From NCBI GenBank assembly GCA_016648135.1, contig JADDOH010001564.1:1-64000 (forward strand): a stretch of 64,000 nt of DNA, given 5' to 3'. The position numbers and the translations under genes were made by a program. The notes under the pieces were generated by a model. The model was not told the origin of the DNA and did not search any database. It saw only the letters and a list, made by a program, of their open reading frames with translations. Below, one piece after another: positions 1 to 10,600 of this stretch. This stretch comes from Agrypnia vestita (taxonomy: Eukaryota; Arthropoda; Insecta; Trichoptera; Phryganeidae). Every line of letters begins with the position of its first letter. Position 1 is the first letter of the stretch.

Positions 1-340
1 TAAATATATATATTCCAAATCTGTAAACCTTTCGTTTATTTCAAGGGACTATGTTAGAGATATGTTTGGTTTTTTTTATATATAAATATAGAGATATCAT
101 TACTAGCTTTAAAATCTACGTATACTAATGAGAACTTTTATATAATTTATCTCAATTAGTCTTGCTAGATGTTGTTTGACTTAACACACAATTTACAATA
201 TCTTAAAAAGTGTCTTGCCTATATAGATCTTAAGCCCTGGGCCATCCTATAAAAATACTTCCGTATATGTTTCCCATACAAATAGTTACGTCTCTGTGAG
301 ACTTCTATAATTTATCATAATCAATTAACTATGTCTCTCT
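1..340 (-). repeat. R1 repeat, copy A (rearranged)
   Basis: This is a copy of the most frequent repeat in the window, called R1 here. Bases about 80-340 read as R1 on the minus strand and contain its hallmark words (minus strand): AGAAGTCTCACAGAGACG, then GGCCCAGGGCTTAAGATC. Bases about 25-70 instead match a 3' part of R1 on the plus strand (cgtttatttcaagggactat), so the copy is partly inverted or two fragments abut. No coding potential. The family's class is unknown; a SINE or another non-autonomous element is possible. Confidence 0.7.
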
Positions 341-1624
341 CAAAATACAGTTACTGTGTTCCCAAAACATACCTACATATAAAATTTTTGTTATCTAGCA
401 AGACGTTTTGTGGGTCTAACTTATCATTTTATCTTGCGAATAAAAGTTTTTAAATAAAAATAAATGATAATCTATTCAGTAATTGTTTTACTTACTTAAA
501 TTACTAAAAATCCTAAAATCAAATGACATTAAATAAAATAAAACATAATATCATTTATTAAATTTCAAACATCGAAGTTCCTTGTAATGTACGGCGCTAT
601 TATTTTGTTACTTTTCCCGTAATAAAAACACATGACACAAGAGCCTCCAAATTGTTTTATCGGTAGACAGAAGTGACTTACATCCCTTCCAGCGGGGATT
701 ATAGCTCCGTGACGCGTCGGAGGGCTCTCTGGGGCCTACTACCCCCACCCACCCGCTAGCAATGATGTGTAACAATAAAGCCTTTAGAAGTATTATAGAA
801 TGAATAGAATCAACCCGCAATGAACGCGAGATAAATAAATAACCTAAAATCAATAAATTTATCTAGATTTATCTATTTTAATTAGAGTGAAAATTAAAAT
901 TAAAGTACGCAAAGTTTGTTCTATACATACATTTATGGCTATCGAAAGAATTTTTACTTTTGATAATTAATTATTCAAGGTCCTTTTTGAAAATTTTTAT
1001 CTTTTAAATTAGTTTTCACATTAGTTCTCCATCTCCATTTTATTTATTTTTGATTTTGTTAAAGCATACAGATAGTTAGGTACTTTTTTTACGATTTTTA
1101 AATTTTAGTTAACGGTGTATCCTTATTTAGAGTATTAAATTGTAAATTTTCAAAACAAAAATACACTTTGTGGCTTGACATTATTTTAAATTGTAAGTAT
1201 TTAGTTAATATGCACTCCCTTTTCTGTCCCAATTCTCTATCCGAATAGTTTAAAGATATACTATTTTATTTATTTAATATAGTATTATGTTTATTAATAA
1301 AAATAACAAAATAGTTACTAATTACGCATGATGATGAGTAGGATTGCTCTTCTTGAATCTCTAATCAAGTGTTCACACAAAGAATATAATAACCCTTTTC
1401 ATTTTTAAGTATTACAAAACAGTTCTCAATACCATCCCCATTCCATTTGTTTATTAAATAAATATAGTTATTGTTTAACTGACTTCACTTCACTCTTATT
1501 GGTATCTGCTCTTAAAACGTATTCATAAATTTTATTATTCTTACACCTTACAAGCTGTTTGAATCCCAAATAAAATAAAATTTATACTGTTGTATTTTGC
1601 TATGACTTTGTGGTTATTCATTAT
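341..1624. other. AT-rich stretch, one GC-rich patch
   Basis: No gene or named repeat is recognised. Bases about 620-780 are markedly richer in GC than the flanks and contain a small minus-strand frame (608-853, 81 codons). It shows no family motif and is flanked by AT-rich DNA, so it is more likely an old repeat fragment than a gene. Confidence 0.5.
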
Positions 1625-2089
1625 GAATATATTTAAACTAATTAACTTTATTTATTACCACTAAAATTTATTTTAATACTAATTGAACTTTACAAAATTA
1701 TAAACAATCATACTTCAGTGTTAGGTGTCCAAATGGGGGTAAAAAGTGGGGGGTGCGAAAGAAACAGGTGATAGGGTGAAAGGGAACATATTCAAGATAG
1801 GACTGTAAGTTAAATTTTTTTGGTTATTTATAATACATTCATTATTATTTATAGCTTTCTTAATTTCTAGGGCTTCTAAATTATTAAGACGTCTACTTTT
1901 ACTATCAATGTGAAGAATGTTAACTCCTGTATTTTTATCAAAACTATGGTTACTCTTAATAATGTGATTGGCGAATTCGGAAAAATTAATATAACTAATA
2001 TGATAATAATGATATTAAACAATGGCGTAGAATTTTATATATTGACAATTTTTCAATTAAATGCTCGAGAAGTCTCCCTCCTTCCATGA

Positions 2090-2520
2090 AACCAGCTTTC
2101 TATACAACAAATAATATTGGTAACTTTTTGAGAAATGTTAAAGATCACGAATTGACTCACTCGGGTGTTTATATACTAAAATGTAATGACTGTCCCTCTT
2201 TTTATATTGGAAAAACGAGTCGTTATTATAGTATTAGGAACATATAAGATGCTTAAATAATTCAAATTTTTCCGAATTTTCCAATCATATCATTGAGAGT
2301 AACCATAGTCTTGATAAAAATACAGGAGTCAACATTCTTCACATTGATAGTAAAAGTAGACGTCTTAATAATTTAGAAGCCCTAGAAATTAAGAAAGCTA
2401 TAAATAATAATGAATCTATTATAAATAACCAAAAAAATTTAACTTACAGTCCTATCTTGAATATGTTCCCTTTCACCCTATCACCTGTTTCTTTCCCACC
2501 CCCCACTATTTACCCCCATT
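2090..2520 (+). pseudogene. Penelope-like element, GIY-YIG endonuclease remnant
   Basis: Translation of 2090-2248 gives the diagnostic Penelope C-terminal endonuclease signature: VYILKCNDC followed by SFYIGKTSR, that is the GVY, the CxxC, the YIG and the downstream Arg of the GIY-YIG fold. A stop or frameshift near 2248 breaks it. The next frame (about 2250-2475) continues as the rest of the domain, with FSNHIIESNHSLD, INILHI-like and RRLNNLEALEIKKAI segments and the terminal SPILNMF. In intact elements this domain follows the reverse transcriptase and nicks the target DNA. No reverse-transcriptase part is visible upstream, so the copy is 5'-truncated and dead. Its 3' continuation is the hammerhead-bearing tail at 3127, separated by an inserted element. 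Confidence 0.85.
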
Positions 2521-2584
2521 TGGACACTTAGCACTGAAGTATGGTTGTTTTTAATTTTGTACATTTCAATTAGTATTTAGTATA

Positions 2585-3121
2585 CAGGGTTATTTGTAAA
2601 ACATTAATAACCTCGCAGGTCTATACTCCTGCCTAGAATATGAGTCGAAAATGTCCAAGCAATTATGACCTAATATCAAAAGTTAAGGAGATATGCGACA
2701 TCAAAGATTGCATTTTTTTTTCAATATTTCTGACTTATTTTTTGTAAAACGTTGGACTATCATTACAGTAACTTATATCGAATGTGAAAATTCATTCCCT
2801 TTAATACAAGTCAAATAAAAAAATATACACCTTCGAATTCCAATTGGAAAACATTCCAGTTGGAATTTTTTCAGGGTTTTTATCATTTTATTTAACTTGT
2901 ATTGAAACGAATGAATTTTTCGTAATTGATATTAGTTACTGTAATGATAGTCCAACGTTTTACAAAAAATAAGTCATAAATGTTGAAAAAAAATGCAAAC
3001 TTTTATGTCGCATATCTCCATAACTATTGATATTAGGTCATGATAGCTTGAACATTTTCGACTCGTAATCAAAGCAGGAGTAAAGTCTTGCGAGGTTATT
3101 AATGTTTTACAAATAACCCTG
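2585..3121. mobile_element. Self-complementary inverted-repeat element (R3), copy 1
   Basis: The ends are CAGGGTTATTTGTAAAACAT on the left and its reverse complement on the right, flanked on both sides by TATA (2581-2584 and 3122-3125), consistent with a target duplication or TA insertion. The complementarity continues through almost the whole 537 bp: for example ggactatcattacagtaact near 2755 pairs with agttactgtaatgatagtcc near 2935. It therefore folds as one long hairpin with arms near 250 bp. No open frame. It sits inside the tail of the Penelope-like element, so it is the younger insertion. A partial second copy lies at 17707-18055. Confidence 0.85.
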
Positions 3122-3126
3122 TATAT

Positions 3127-3164
3127 ACCCTGACGAAGGAAGGTCGTTTCCGAAACCGGTTGGT
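3127..3164 (+). ncRNA. Hammerhead-ribozyme-like motif in a Penelope-like tail
   Basis: Core CTGACGA at 3130-3136, stem II formed by ggaa(g) and (g)tttcc around a short loop, then GAAAC at 3152-3156. Stem III is minimal (AC paired with GT around CG). The putative cleavage triplet is GTT, after 3161. The next bases GGT can pair with ACC just before the core, giving stem I. Short-stem-III hammerheads are established components of Penelope-like elements. Self-cleavage of this copy is untested. Confidence 0.7.
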
Positions 3165-3225
3165 TTTACCAAAGAAATTTTAGTGGTGATAAACAAAGTT
3201 AATTAGTTTAATTATATTCAAAATA

Positions 3226-3689
3226 AAATTTAATAAAATAGTAGTTACAAAATAAGTCAATGTGTAGGTACGCAGTTTAAATATTAAATAAATTATTTAA
3301 ATAGTAAATAAAAAAAAACGTGTTATCCGAATAAGTATTGCCATGTCGATTAATGATTTTGTTTTATTTTCGGCGCGTCGATTTTTCTAACATTGATTAT
3401 TGAGAGAAAAAAGCGGGCTTTGGGATTAAACTTTGCCCTTTTGAAAATCTTAAGCACTATTAATTATTTACTTGATCTGTGAAAATACCAAATTTGATTT
3501 TATGTGTTGCTGACAGAGAAATAAGACGAATGTCGTGAAAGAGAAAACAAGGAAGACTTAAGTGAAAAACTCTCGTTTATTCGGTCATGAGTCCAGAACT
3601 AAGATGTTTCATGAGTTTGGAACATCAAAGTATTATTTTTTCAATTGGTTGAGCAACTTTGTAGATAGACATTAATAATTAATAATTTT
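3226..3689. other. AT-rich stretch, nothing recognised
   Basis: No open frame of note, no repeat shared with the rest of the window. It joins two Penelope-like fragments. Confidence 0.5.
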
Positions 3690-3820
3690 GGTCTAAAATT
3701 GAATAATTTAGAATCGTTAGAAATTAGTAAAGCATGTAAAAGTAAACAAAATATTATTAATAATCAATTAAATTTACCTACTAGTCCAATTCTAAAAATT
3801 TTTACAATAATTTTGTGTAA
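3690..3820 (+). pseudogene. Second Penelope-like endonuclease C-terminus
   Basis: The translation contains LNNLESLEISKAC and NIINNQLNLPTSPILKIF, closely parallel to the C-terminal part of the copy at 2.1-2.5 kb (LNNLEALEIKKAI, SIINNQKNL, SPILNMF). Only the last 40 or so codons survive; the GIY-YIG core is missing. It is followed 110 bp downstream by its own hammerhead-like motif at 3925, the normal order for the 3' end of this class. Confidence 0.75.
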
Positions 3821-3924
3821 TCAAGAACTTCAGCAATAATATATAAAATTAATTTTTTAAATAATTTAGAAAACCAAAACAAAAGACATCATTCATTTTG
3901 ATATTTTGAAATATCTGTATAAAG

Positions 3925-3964
3925 CACCCTGACGATGGAAAAGTTTTTCCGAAACATGTAGGTG
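3925..3964 (+). ncRNA. Hammerhead-ribozyme-like motif, well preserved
   Basis: CACC (3925-3928), core CTGACGA (3929-3935), stem II ggaaaa/ttttcc (3937-3950), GAAAC (3951-3955), minimal stem III AC-AT-GT, putative cleavage triplet GTA ending at 3960, then GGTG (3961-3964) that pairs with the leading CACC as stem I. All conserved positions except the first stem II pair look intact. It lies directly 3' of the endonuclease remnant at 3690-3820. This is the best preserved motif of the set. Confidence 0.75.
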
Positions 3965-4059
3965 TAATTAATAAATATATAAGTAGATTAAAACAAATAA
4001 TAAAAAAAAAATTTCATCAAAGTATTATCTAAAATTTCCATCAGACTGGTTTGAAATTT

Positions 4060-4385
4060 TGGGTACTAAAATAAACCTATTCCTGATTTCGGTCATGGTA
4101 TCTAAATATAACAATGTCGTTGTCTGTTTGTCCCCTAACTTTATGTAACGTCCGTAATTTCGTTCATGTTCACGGCTGAAAAAAATAATTTAAGCGGCCG
4201 GCGTTGGGACTTGAACCCTGGGCCAGCAAACCCGTAGGCGGCAACTATAGCGATGTGGCTACCGCTGCCTCTCCGCGAACCCCCAAAAAGATACTTTAAA
4301 TATATACTAGGGCTTAGCAAAGATGCGAATCAATGTTCTATCATTTTTGATGTTTACAACTAGTATTATATTATAACTCATTTGT
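4060..4385 (-). mobile_element. R2 repeat with internal tRNA-like promoter, copy 1
   Basis: On the minus strand it carries a B-box-like GGTTCAAGTCCCAAC and, upstream of it, an A-box-like GCAGCGGTAGCC, in the spacing of a tRNA-derived Pol III promoter. These are preceded by about 110 bp containing GCTAAGCCCTAGTATATAT and followed by a tail with GTCCG-type repeats. The copies at 47075 and 63050 share both parts. It is a SINE-like element, or a repeat that has captured a tRNA promoter. No coding sequence. Confidence 0.75.
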
Positions 4386-5112
4386 AATTGAAATAATTAA
4401 TTCAATGTAATGTAAAAAAAATGGGTGCGTGTATTTAATGTAGGTACGCGCGTTAGAAGTTGTACTTCTTTGGCATGCATAAAAAAAACACATAATGTGT
4501 TGTATACGTACAGGTATTAACATCAATTACAGTTCTCCATCAATGGATAAAAAATCTTGCTTGTATAGAAAAAAAATTGAAACAGAAATTCCAGAAAATA
4601 AAAATGTTAGCACATATTTAATTCAATCACCATTATAACATATTTTATTAATTTGATCACAATTATATTATGAAATAAACGTAATCAAATCGAGAATACA
4701 TAATAATAACAGCGCACGGCGCGTATGCAATTTTCAAAGCAGCATTTTAATGATTTTATCCCATCACTTATTGATTATGTTAGTTGAATATTACTCGGAA
4801 AATTGCCGTCTTACATTTTGATTGGTGAGTTGTGACTTCATCGTGTGATAATATTCCGGTGCATGATGCGCACGCATTTAGTTGTATCCTAAAATTTCAC
4901 TCTGAACTCATCTTAAGAAAAATAAATTCAAAAAAATCATAATTGCTAGTAAAATATAACAATGTTTACTAAACCTAAAAATACATATAAAAGAAATTTG
5001 ACTTTTTTCGTAAGACTATTTTAATGAGAAAACTGTTTAAAGCATGAGAAAATAAAAAAATATATATATATATAAATATATGTTTTGCTTGAGGTTTCCG
5101 CGAGCGTTATTG
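4386..5112. other. AT-rich stretch ending in a TA run
   Basis: No gene seen. Bases 5057-5081 are a (TA)n-type run that abuts the palindrome at 5113. Confidence 0.5.
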
Positions 5113-5179
5113 TATGTAACAAAAGGAACTTCTGGACTCCCTCGCGTTTTCTGTAAATGGTCTCCGTGAGAAGACCAAG

Positions 5180-5219
5180 GCCGACGTTTCGACACGGTAT
5201 CACGTGCCATTGTCAAGGC
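5180..5219 (-). ncRNA. Hammerhead-like motif, left arm of palindrome
   Basis: This is the mirror image of the motif at 5407-5446, read on the minus strand, with the same degenerate core and the same GTC triplet followed by GGC. Confidence 0.5.
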
Positions 5220-5406
5220 TAAAAAGGCCTCAAAAGTTACGGACTAGCCGTACTTGTTCGCGGGTGACATGAAAGTCTCCCACCAATAAGGCTGTCATAC
5301 TTCGAGTTCAGTTCAGTGTAACGAAGTATGACAGCCTTATTGGTGGGAGACTTTCATGTCACCCGCGAACAAGTACGGCTAGTCCGTAACTTTTGAGGCC
5401 TTTTTA

Positions 5407-5446
5407 GCCTTGACAATGGCACGTGATACCGTGTCGAAACGTCGGC
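5407..5446 (+). ncRNA. Hammerhead-like motif, right arm of palindrome
   Basis: GCC (5407-5409), degenerate core TTGACAA in place of CTGANGA, stem II ggcacg/cgtgtc with loop tgatac, GAAAC (5436-5440), then GTC as the putative cleavage triplet followed by GGC, which can pair with the leading GCC. Two core positions differ from consensus, so activity is doubtful. Confidence 0.5.
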
Positions 5447-5513
5447 CTTGGTCTTCTCACGGAGACCATTTACAGAAAACGCGAGGGAGTCCAGAAGTTC
5501 CTTTTGTTACATA

Positions 5514-5715
5514 TATATAAATATAGTATATATATATATCATATATATATATATAATATATATATCTATATCTCTATCTATATATAGTCATATATTTAAA
5601 GGTATATTTCCAAAATCTTCTATATTTAAAATTATCAATTTTGGGACAAAATTCAGCCATTAATACATATAAAATATGCATATATATATCTATATATATA
5701 TATATACATACTTTT
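5514..5715. repeat. TA-rich microsatellite tract
   Basis: Long runs of TA and ATATATCT-like units (5514-5600 and 5675-5712) with a short unique stretch between. No gene. Confidence 0.8.
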
Positions 5716-6130
5716 GATAAAAATATATACTGGTCTATAAGACGACTTAAAATAATAATTCTATAAATATTCTAGTTTGTATATTAAATAATTCGAATGA
5801 ATATCATATAAACATTAAAAATAAAATTGCTTAATATTCCGCATTTAAAATATAGAGGTACCATTACGACCTGTGAAATCTACGTATAAAATATGTCACA
5901 ATAATGACTACAGATGTCTCCAGCATTCGAATACATGAAAGAAATTGATTTAGAACATAGAATGGTGTTGTTATGGTGAAATTGGTGGACGTTACATTGT
6001 GTATAGTGATCATATAAGCCTGCTCATAGTAGTCATAAGCCCTGGGCCACCCTATAAAATACCATACACGTTTCTCATATAAACAGCTTCATATCTGTAA
6101 GTACAAATAATTTTATATAAATTAAAAAAT
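5716..6130 (-). repeat. R1 repeat, copy B (near full length)
   Basis: Minus-strand R1 running from the 5' part (tctcatataaacagcttcat near 6090 and the agccctgggccaccctat block near 6040) to the 3' end, where the plus strand reads gataaaaatatatactggtc (5717-5736). The same 3' end occurs at 18056 and near 63455, so it looks like the true terminus of the family. No coding potential. Confidence 0.75.
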
Positions 6131-6652
6131 AATATTTTACTGGTAAAATTGCTTTATTTTTCCGTGAGGCTAGTGTTACAATGCAAATGCAAACTACAAT
6201 GCAAACTCAATAATTGACAGTGTATGCGGATGAAGGGAGTGGCGTGTTTTTATTCAGATCAGAACAATGTGGCTTTCTATTTCCCCTGTCACGGAAAAAT
6301 GGCATAATAGAAACAAAGAAAATGAGTTCACTGGTTGTATCACTGAAATACCTTGCTCCAACATTTGAACTTCAATTTACATATTTCGTATTTGCATTTG
6401 TGATTACATGGTGAGGTGTAATACTAGTTTTTTAACCAAAATTTATTGACGATAACTATTTGACAACTATTTAGTAATGGAAACAGGCCATTTTAATATA
6501 GTCGTATAAATTTGTATGAATCTTTACTTGTCACTATACTAAATAATGTTATGAACTTCCTTCATAACTGCAAAATGTCTTGGTGGTACCCTCATTGATA
6601 TTAAAAACAAGAAAATACTATGTATTTATAAACCACTATTTATTGATTTATC
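6131..6652. other. AT-rich stretch, nothing recognised
   Basis: A 66-codon frame at 6214-6414 has no family motif and is probably chance. Confidence 0.45.
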
Positions 6653-6682
6653 AACATGTTTCAGGTCTCCATCGGGACCATT
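6653..6682 (-). ncRNA. Degenerate hammerhead-like Penelope tail
   Basis: On the minus strand a CCGATGG core relic, GAGACC, then GAAACATGTTG, the same 3' block seen at 57.9 kb. It is followed by GATAAATCAATAAATAGTGG. Stem II is nearly gone. Flanking copies of the 'accattta..atggtccc' words (6670-6850) form small inverted repeats. Confidence 0.35.
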
Positions 6683-7518
6683 TAAATGTATGGTCACTTT
6701 AACATGAATGGTCCCTTCAATAAGTTAACATTATATAGAGAAGATATTAAAATTCAATTATAATTATAATAAAAGTATAATTTTAAAAAAAAGTATAAAA
6801 AAGAAGTAAAGTTCCCATCAGGACCATTTAATATGAATGGTCCCTTCACCAAAAATTAAAATTTGAAGTATAATTGACAGTAAGAAAAAAACAAAAAATT
6901 AGTATTTGGGAGTTGAATTACTAATTAAAAACTAATTTGAAAACAAATTTAAGTTATAGTTAAATAAACAAATAAAATTAACTGTTTGCAAACACGACCT
7001 GGTTATTCAAAGTATTAAATATGCTATTAACACATTTCTAATTTCTAAAATATCTGATTTATCCAACTGTAATGCTATGTACGATATTTATATGTAAAAT
7101 TTGCAAACCATTATAAATATCAAAGAATGGTTTGTTTTCAACAGATGAATAACAAATTCAGAATATGTGTTGCTTTTTTAACATCTTAAGTAAATATAAT
7201 TAAAACTATTTTCGTTTTAAAGATATCGAATGTTTTGAAAGTTTTTCGAAAATATATTTTCGAAGAAAAATCAAATAATGCTTCCCGATGAATCTGTAAT
7301 ATATTTTCATGGAATGTAGAACGAGCATATTTTCAGACCGCATAAAAAAGTTTTAAATTGAAAATTATGTGTCATCCCTTCTGTGGAATAAATGAATAAT
7401 AATATTCAATAAGTTTGCCATGACACCGGTAAAACATAAAAAAGCACGTACCAGAGAAAATGTAAACGGTTACCCTTGGCTCAATAGTGTGACTGTGATT
7501 TGTTGAATATCAGAAATC
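6683..7518. other. AT-rich stretch
   Basis: Contains short repeated words (gaatggtcccttca at 6707 and 6835) around 6.66-6.85 kb. No gene seen. Confidence 0.45.
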
Positions 7519-7770
7519 TATATAAATAAAAATGTAAGTGTTCGTTCGGACAAAATCGATAATCTCTGAAAGTCCTTCACCGTTTGATTTGAAATTTTGG
7601 CACAACGTTGCATTCGAAAACGATCATGATTTTGTATATCTACTTTGCAAACTTATTATTTATTTATATAAATAAAAATGCTAATGTTCGATTGTCCAAA
7701 ATCTTTAATCTCCTAAAGTTCTTTTTGACACAACGTTGCATTCGAATTCGCACAAATTATTTGAAAAAAA
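7519..7770 (+). repeat. Imperfect tandem pair, period about 146 bp
   Basis: TATATAAATAAAAATG occurs at 7519 and 7665. Each is followed by a similar block (gtgttcgttcggacaaaatc and atgttcgattgtccaaaatc) and by cacaacgttgcattcgaa. The wording, with a TTTGATTTGAAATTTTGGC-like phrase, is typical of arthropod Helitron-type or other non-autonomous repeats, but I cannot assign a class. Confidence 0.6.
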
Positions 7771-9884
7771 GGTGCCGGTACCTACCCTTTCAATATTGAT
7801 AAATATTTAGATAGGGAGGTATAACATTTTTCAAATTCAATTTTCTGATTACATTCGGTTGTCTTTGCTTAAATAAAATGTTTGAACCGATGAGAAAGTG
7901 CAGCCTATCGTATCATATATTTCAAAATAAAGGACATTTGTGTACGCCGTCTATGATTAATTTTCAATATTGATACTTCCGAACTAATCGTTTTAAACGA
8001 CATTGTTCCGAGATTCATATTGCATCCCAATGTTAAATACAATAACAACATACTTCTACATATCTATACCTATTAAACTCAATGTCTGTCTGTCTATCTG
8101 TTATCTTTACAAATCTACACTGTTTATTCGATTCGGCTCAAATTATGCACACATATGCTTTAAGACCTGCCGGGTAAAATAAGCGACATTCCCCCTTTTG
8201 CCCCTTTCCTTCCCAATGATAAATAAAATAAATAAACACAGATCACATATCTACTAAAAGAGGAAGAAGGGTTTATTAAAAAATTCTCATCAAAATACAG
8301 ACAACCACGTTTTCTTTTACTAGTCATGTGGCGTCCTTTGCTGAACGTAATATTGAAGGTCCTATTGAAGAATTTGTAGTTGGATGATTTATCACTGACA
8401 ATTTGGACATTGAATCATATACAGAGGCCACACAACTAAGATGACATCTTTCTATCCCAACCGCTGTCTTCAATTTTTCCCTGCATGGTAATGTTTCTCA
8501 TTGCGAAGAATGTGACCGATGAATGCAGCTTTCCTTCGTTTGATAACGGTTATCAGTTCTTTTAAATTATTTACACATCTTAGTTGGTAAAATGGTTAAC
8601 TTTCTTTAAGATACTTATAGATAACGGATATAATACGATATAGATAAAGAAATCTTTAAGATATCTTGCTAAAGCCACACCTTAAAATGTGCATTTTACT
8701 TTATAATAATAGTCATGAACGTTCCTCAAAGCTGGTTGAATGAACGTATGCTATTAATTTAAATTTTTACTTCCTTTCTTTTAACTCGTGGCGTCTGCTT
8801 GCTTGTTTTCTTGACGAAAAAACTTTGGATCGTTTTTAACCGTGATCCAATCGAGCTGAAACTTTTCAAGCAGACTCGTGGCAACGATCAAAAAGATCTA
8901 TCAAATTTTCGTTAAATAATAATAATAATAATAGTATAATTTTGGATTTTTAGAACTTTTAATGGTTTTTTCAAATTGGAATCATTACAAAAGTTTGATT
9001 ACTATCAACAGCGGCCTAACAACCTCACTTAATATTTAAAATTTGAATTACTCCGTCGGTATAATAGGTAAATCACTACGAATTTCTAAAATTTACAAAA
9101 CAATTGGTTCACAGATGACAGAAAAATTGTTTTTTTCTGAAAAAATCAAATAATAATTTATTTCTTTTAGATTTCTGCTTAGTTTTGAAGGATTCTGCAA
9201 CTAAAATTCTACGCTGGAAATTCATATGGTACGATATTGCTGATAATTGTATCTATCAAAATCTTGATTGATGTTTTTAGAATTTAATCTTCAAAGCGTG
9301 AAGTTTCTTATCAAAGCTCAAAACATCTGACATTTTAGAAATATATTAAATTCCTGTAAGTTAAGTGTTATGTTATATGTTTTAATTCGTCTTTAATTGT
9401 TGTTATATTTTACAAAAAAGGGAGTATGATAAAAACTTGGTTTTTATGGGTTATTTTTTCGTATATTGTATGTTAATATATGCAGAAATAGTATTTAAAA
9501 CATGTTTCAAATATTCCCATTATTCGGTATGCCTTTCGCAACCAAAGTACCTCAGTATATCGGCGTGAATAAATGACCTATACAGTGCGTTAAGTGTTCA
9601 ACCTTGACCTTTATATTATTCGGGTGTCGGCGTATCCGAGGGGAAGGGTATTTCCCTTGGGACAGGGAAAGGCTGCTCTATATATATATGGGGTAAACAT
9701 GCGGTAGGCAGTACACAAGATATGTGCACACCTTGACTCGCGATGGCATTTGATTTGTAATACACACCTTTTGATGCTTGAACATTTAGATCGTGACAAT
9801 TACTAGAAAATGTTAATATTAAAATTACTTAATTTTTTTAGGTTGGATAGGAAATAAGGGACTTATTGGCTTTATTTATTTATT
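7771..9884. other. AT-rich stretch with weak repeat-like segments
   Basis: Bases about 8080-8170 and 8790-8890 read like decayed pieces of dispersed repeats (phrases such as attcgattcggctcaaatta and atcgagctgaaacttttcaa). Bases 9620-9760 are richer in GC with a TATA-like run at 9680. No coding sequence is supported. Confidence 0.4.
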
Positions 9885-10600
9885 CATTTAACTAACTAAT
9901 AATCACGCTGTTTCCCCGCAGGGGTAGACAGAGATGATAGAATGCAATATTCTTCTATCTTGGCACACCACTTTTGCTTAGGCTACATTCATACATCTTC
10001 TCATGCAAGCTCTACGGTTATTGAGTCTTTTAACAGAGCCATCCTCCAATGTTTGTAGTATCTGATCATGCCAGATCTTTCGCAGACGCCCTCTATTGCT
10101 GTTGCCTTCAACACTTGCCCTATATCTTTTCTTAAGCATTCTTTTTCGCTCAACATTCTACATGACCAAACCATCTCAGCACCCTTTCTTTATTCTGTGT
10201 ATCAAACTACAGCCAGCATTACATTCACTTCTAATTTGTTCATTCGTCACTGTACGACAATAGGTTTTCCACACAAGCCTCTTAGTGACCGCATTCAGTC
10301 TACTTTCATTCGTTTTTTGCCAATTCCAGGATTTACTTCTACTCATCAGAGTTGGCACTAGAACGCCATTATGTACCGCTAGTCATGCTTCTTTTGACAG
10401 GTTCTTATTGGCCATAATGGCATTCAGATTTATTTACTTTGCATGTAGCAGCATTCATTTACTTTTGTTACCCACAGTCACTCTTCTTTCGTTCTCAGCC
10501 TTGCTGTCTCTACTAAACATACTTCCCATGTACTCATTCACTTGTTCTTTTGTATACAATTGTTACTTATTTATTTAGTTTTCGCACACATACTAACACA
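9885..10600 (-). pseudogene. LINE family T, C-terminal fragment and 3' tail
   Basis: Read on the minus strand, the translation gives the end of a non-LTR retrotransposon reverse-transcriptase protein: KEA.LAVHNGVLVPTLM, SRSKSWNWQKTNESRLNAV, HRIKKGC..GLVM, ASVEGNSNRGRLRKIWHDQIL, and the terminal VYPCGETA before a stop near 9895. The frame is broken by several shifts. 'VLVPTLMY-S-SW-W' and 'GRPRK-W-DQIL' are standard C-terminal landmarks of this kind of LINE. The 5' reverse-transcriptase domain is absent. Further copies of the same family lie at 21.6, 25.2, 53.4, 53.7 and 57.5 kb. Confidence 0.8.

Larger units (their letters stand above)
1625..3225. repeat. Large interrupted inverted repeat made from a Penelope-like element
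   Basis: The left arm (about 1625-1989) is the reverse complement of the right arm (about 2262-2581, continuing at about 3175-3225). Matching words include gtagacgtcttaataattta on the right and taaattattaagacgtctac on the left, and the run of Cs near 2495 against the run of Gs near 1745. The unique centre (1990-2261) carries the GIY-YIG core. The right arm is split by a separate element at 2585-3121. The left arm lacks the hammerhead-like segment present at 3127-3164. Such tail-to-tail partial copies are a known habit of Penelope-like elements. Confidence 0.8.
5113..5513. repeat. Perfect 2 x 192-bp palindrome (two head-to-head Penelope-like tails)
   Basis: Arm 1 (5113-5304) and arm 2 (5322-5513) are exact reverse complements as far as I can read, separated by 17 bp. 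The outer edges are tatgtaac and gttacata; both sides run straight into TA-rich tracts. Each arm includes a hammerhead-like motif of the type found at 19.5 and 23.9 kb. The exactness implies recent formation or ongoing correction between the arms. Small open frames across it are incidental. Confidence 0.9.

Noticed and set aside
3127..3164. Possible bacterial-type terminator hairpin
   Set aside because: Eukaryotic context; the conserved CTGACGA and GAAAC around the hairpin fit a hammerhead much better.
5448..5663. A 71-codon plus-strand frame over the palindrome edge and TA tract
   Set aside because: It encodes mostly Ile/Tyr from a TA microsatellite and overlaps a perfect inverted repeat; no gene.
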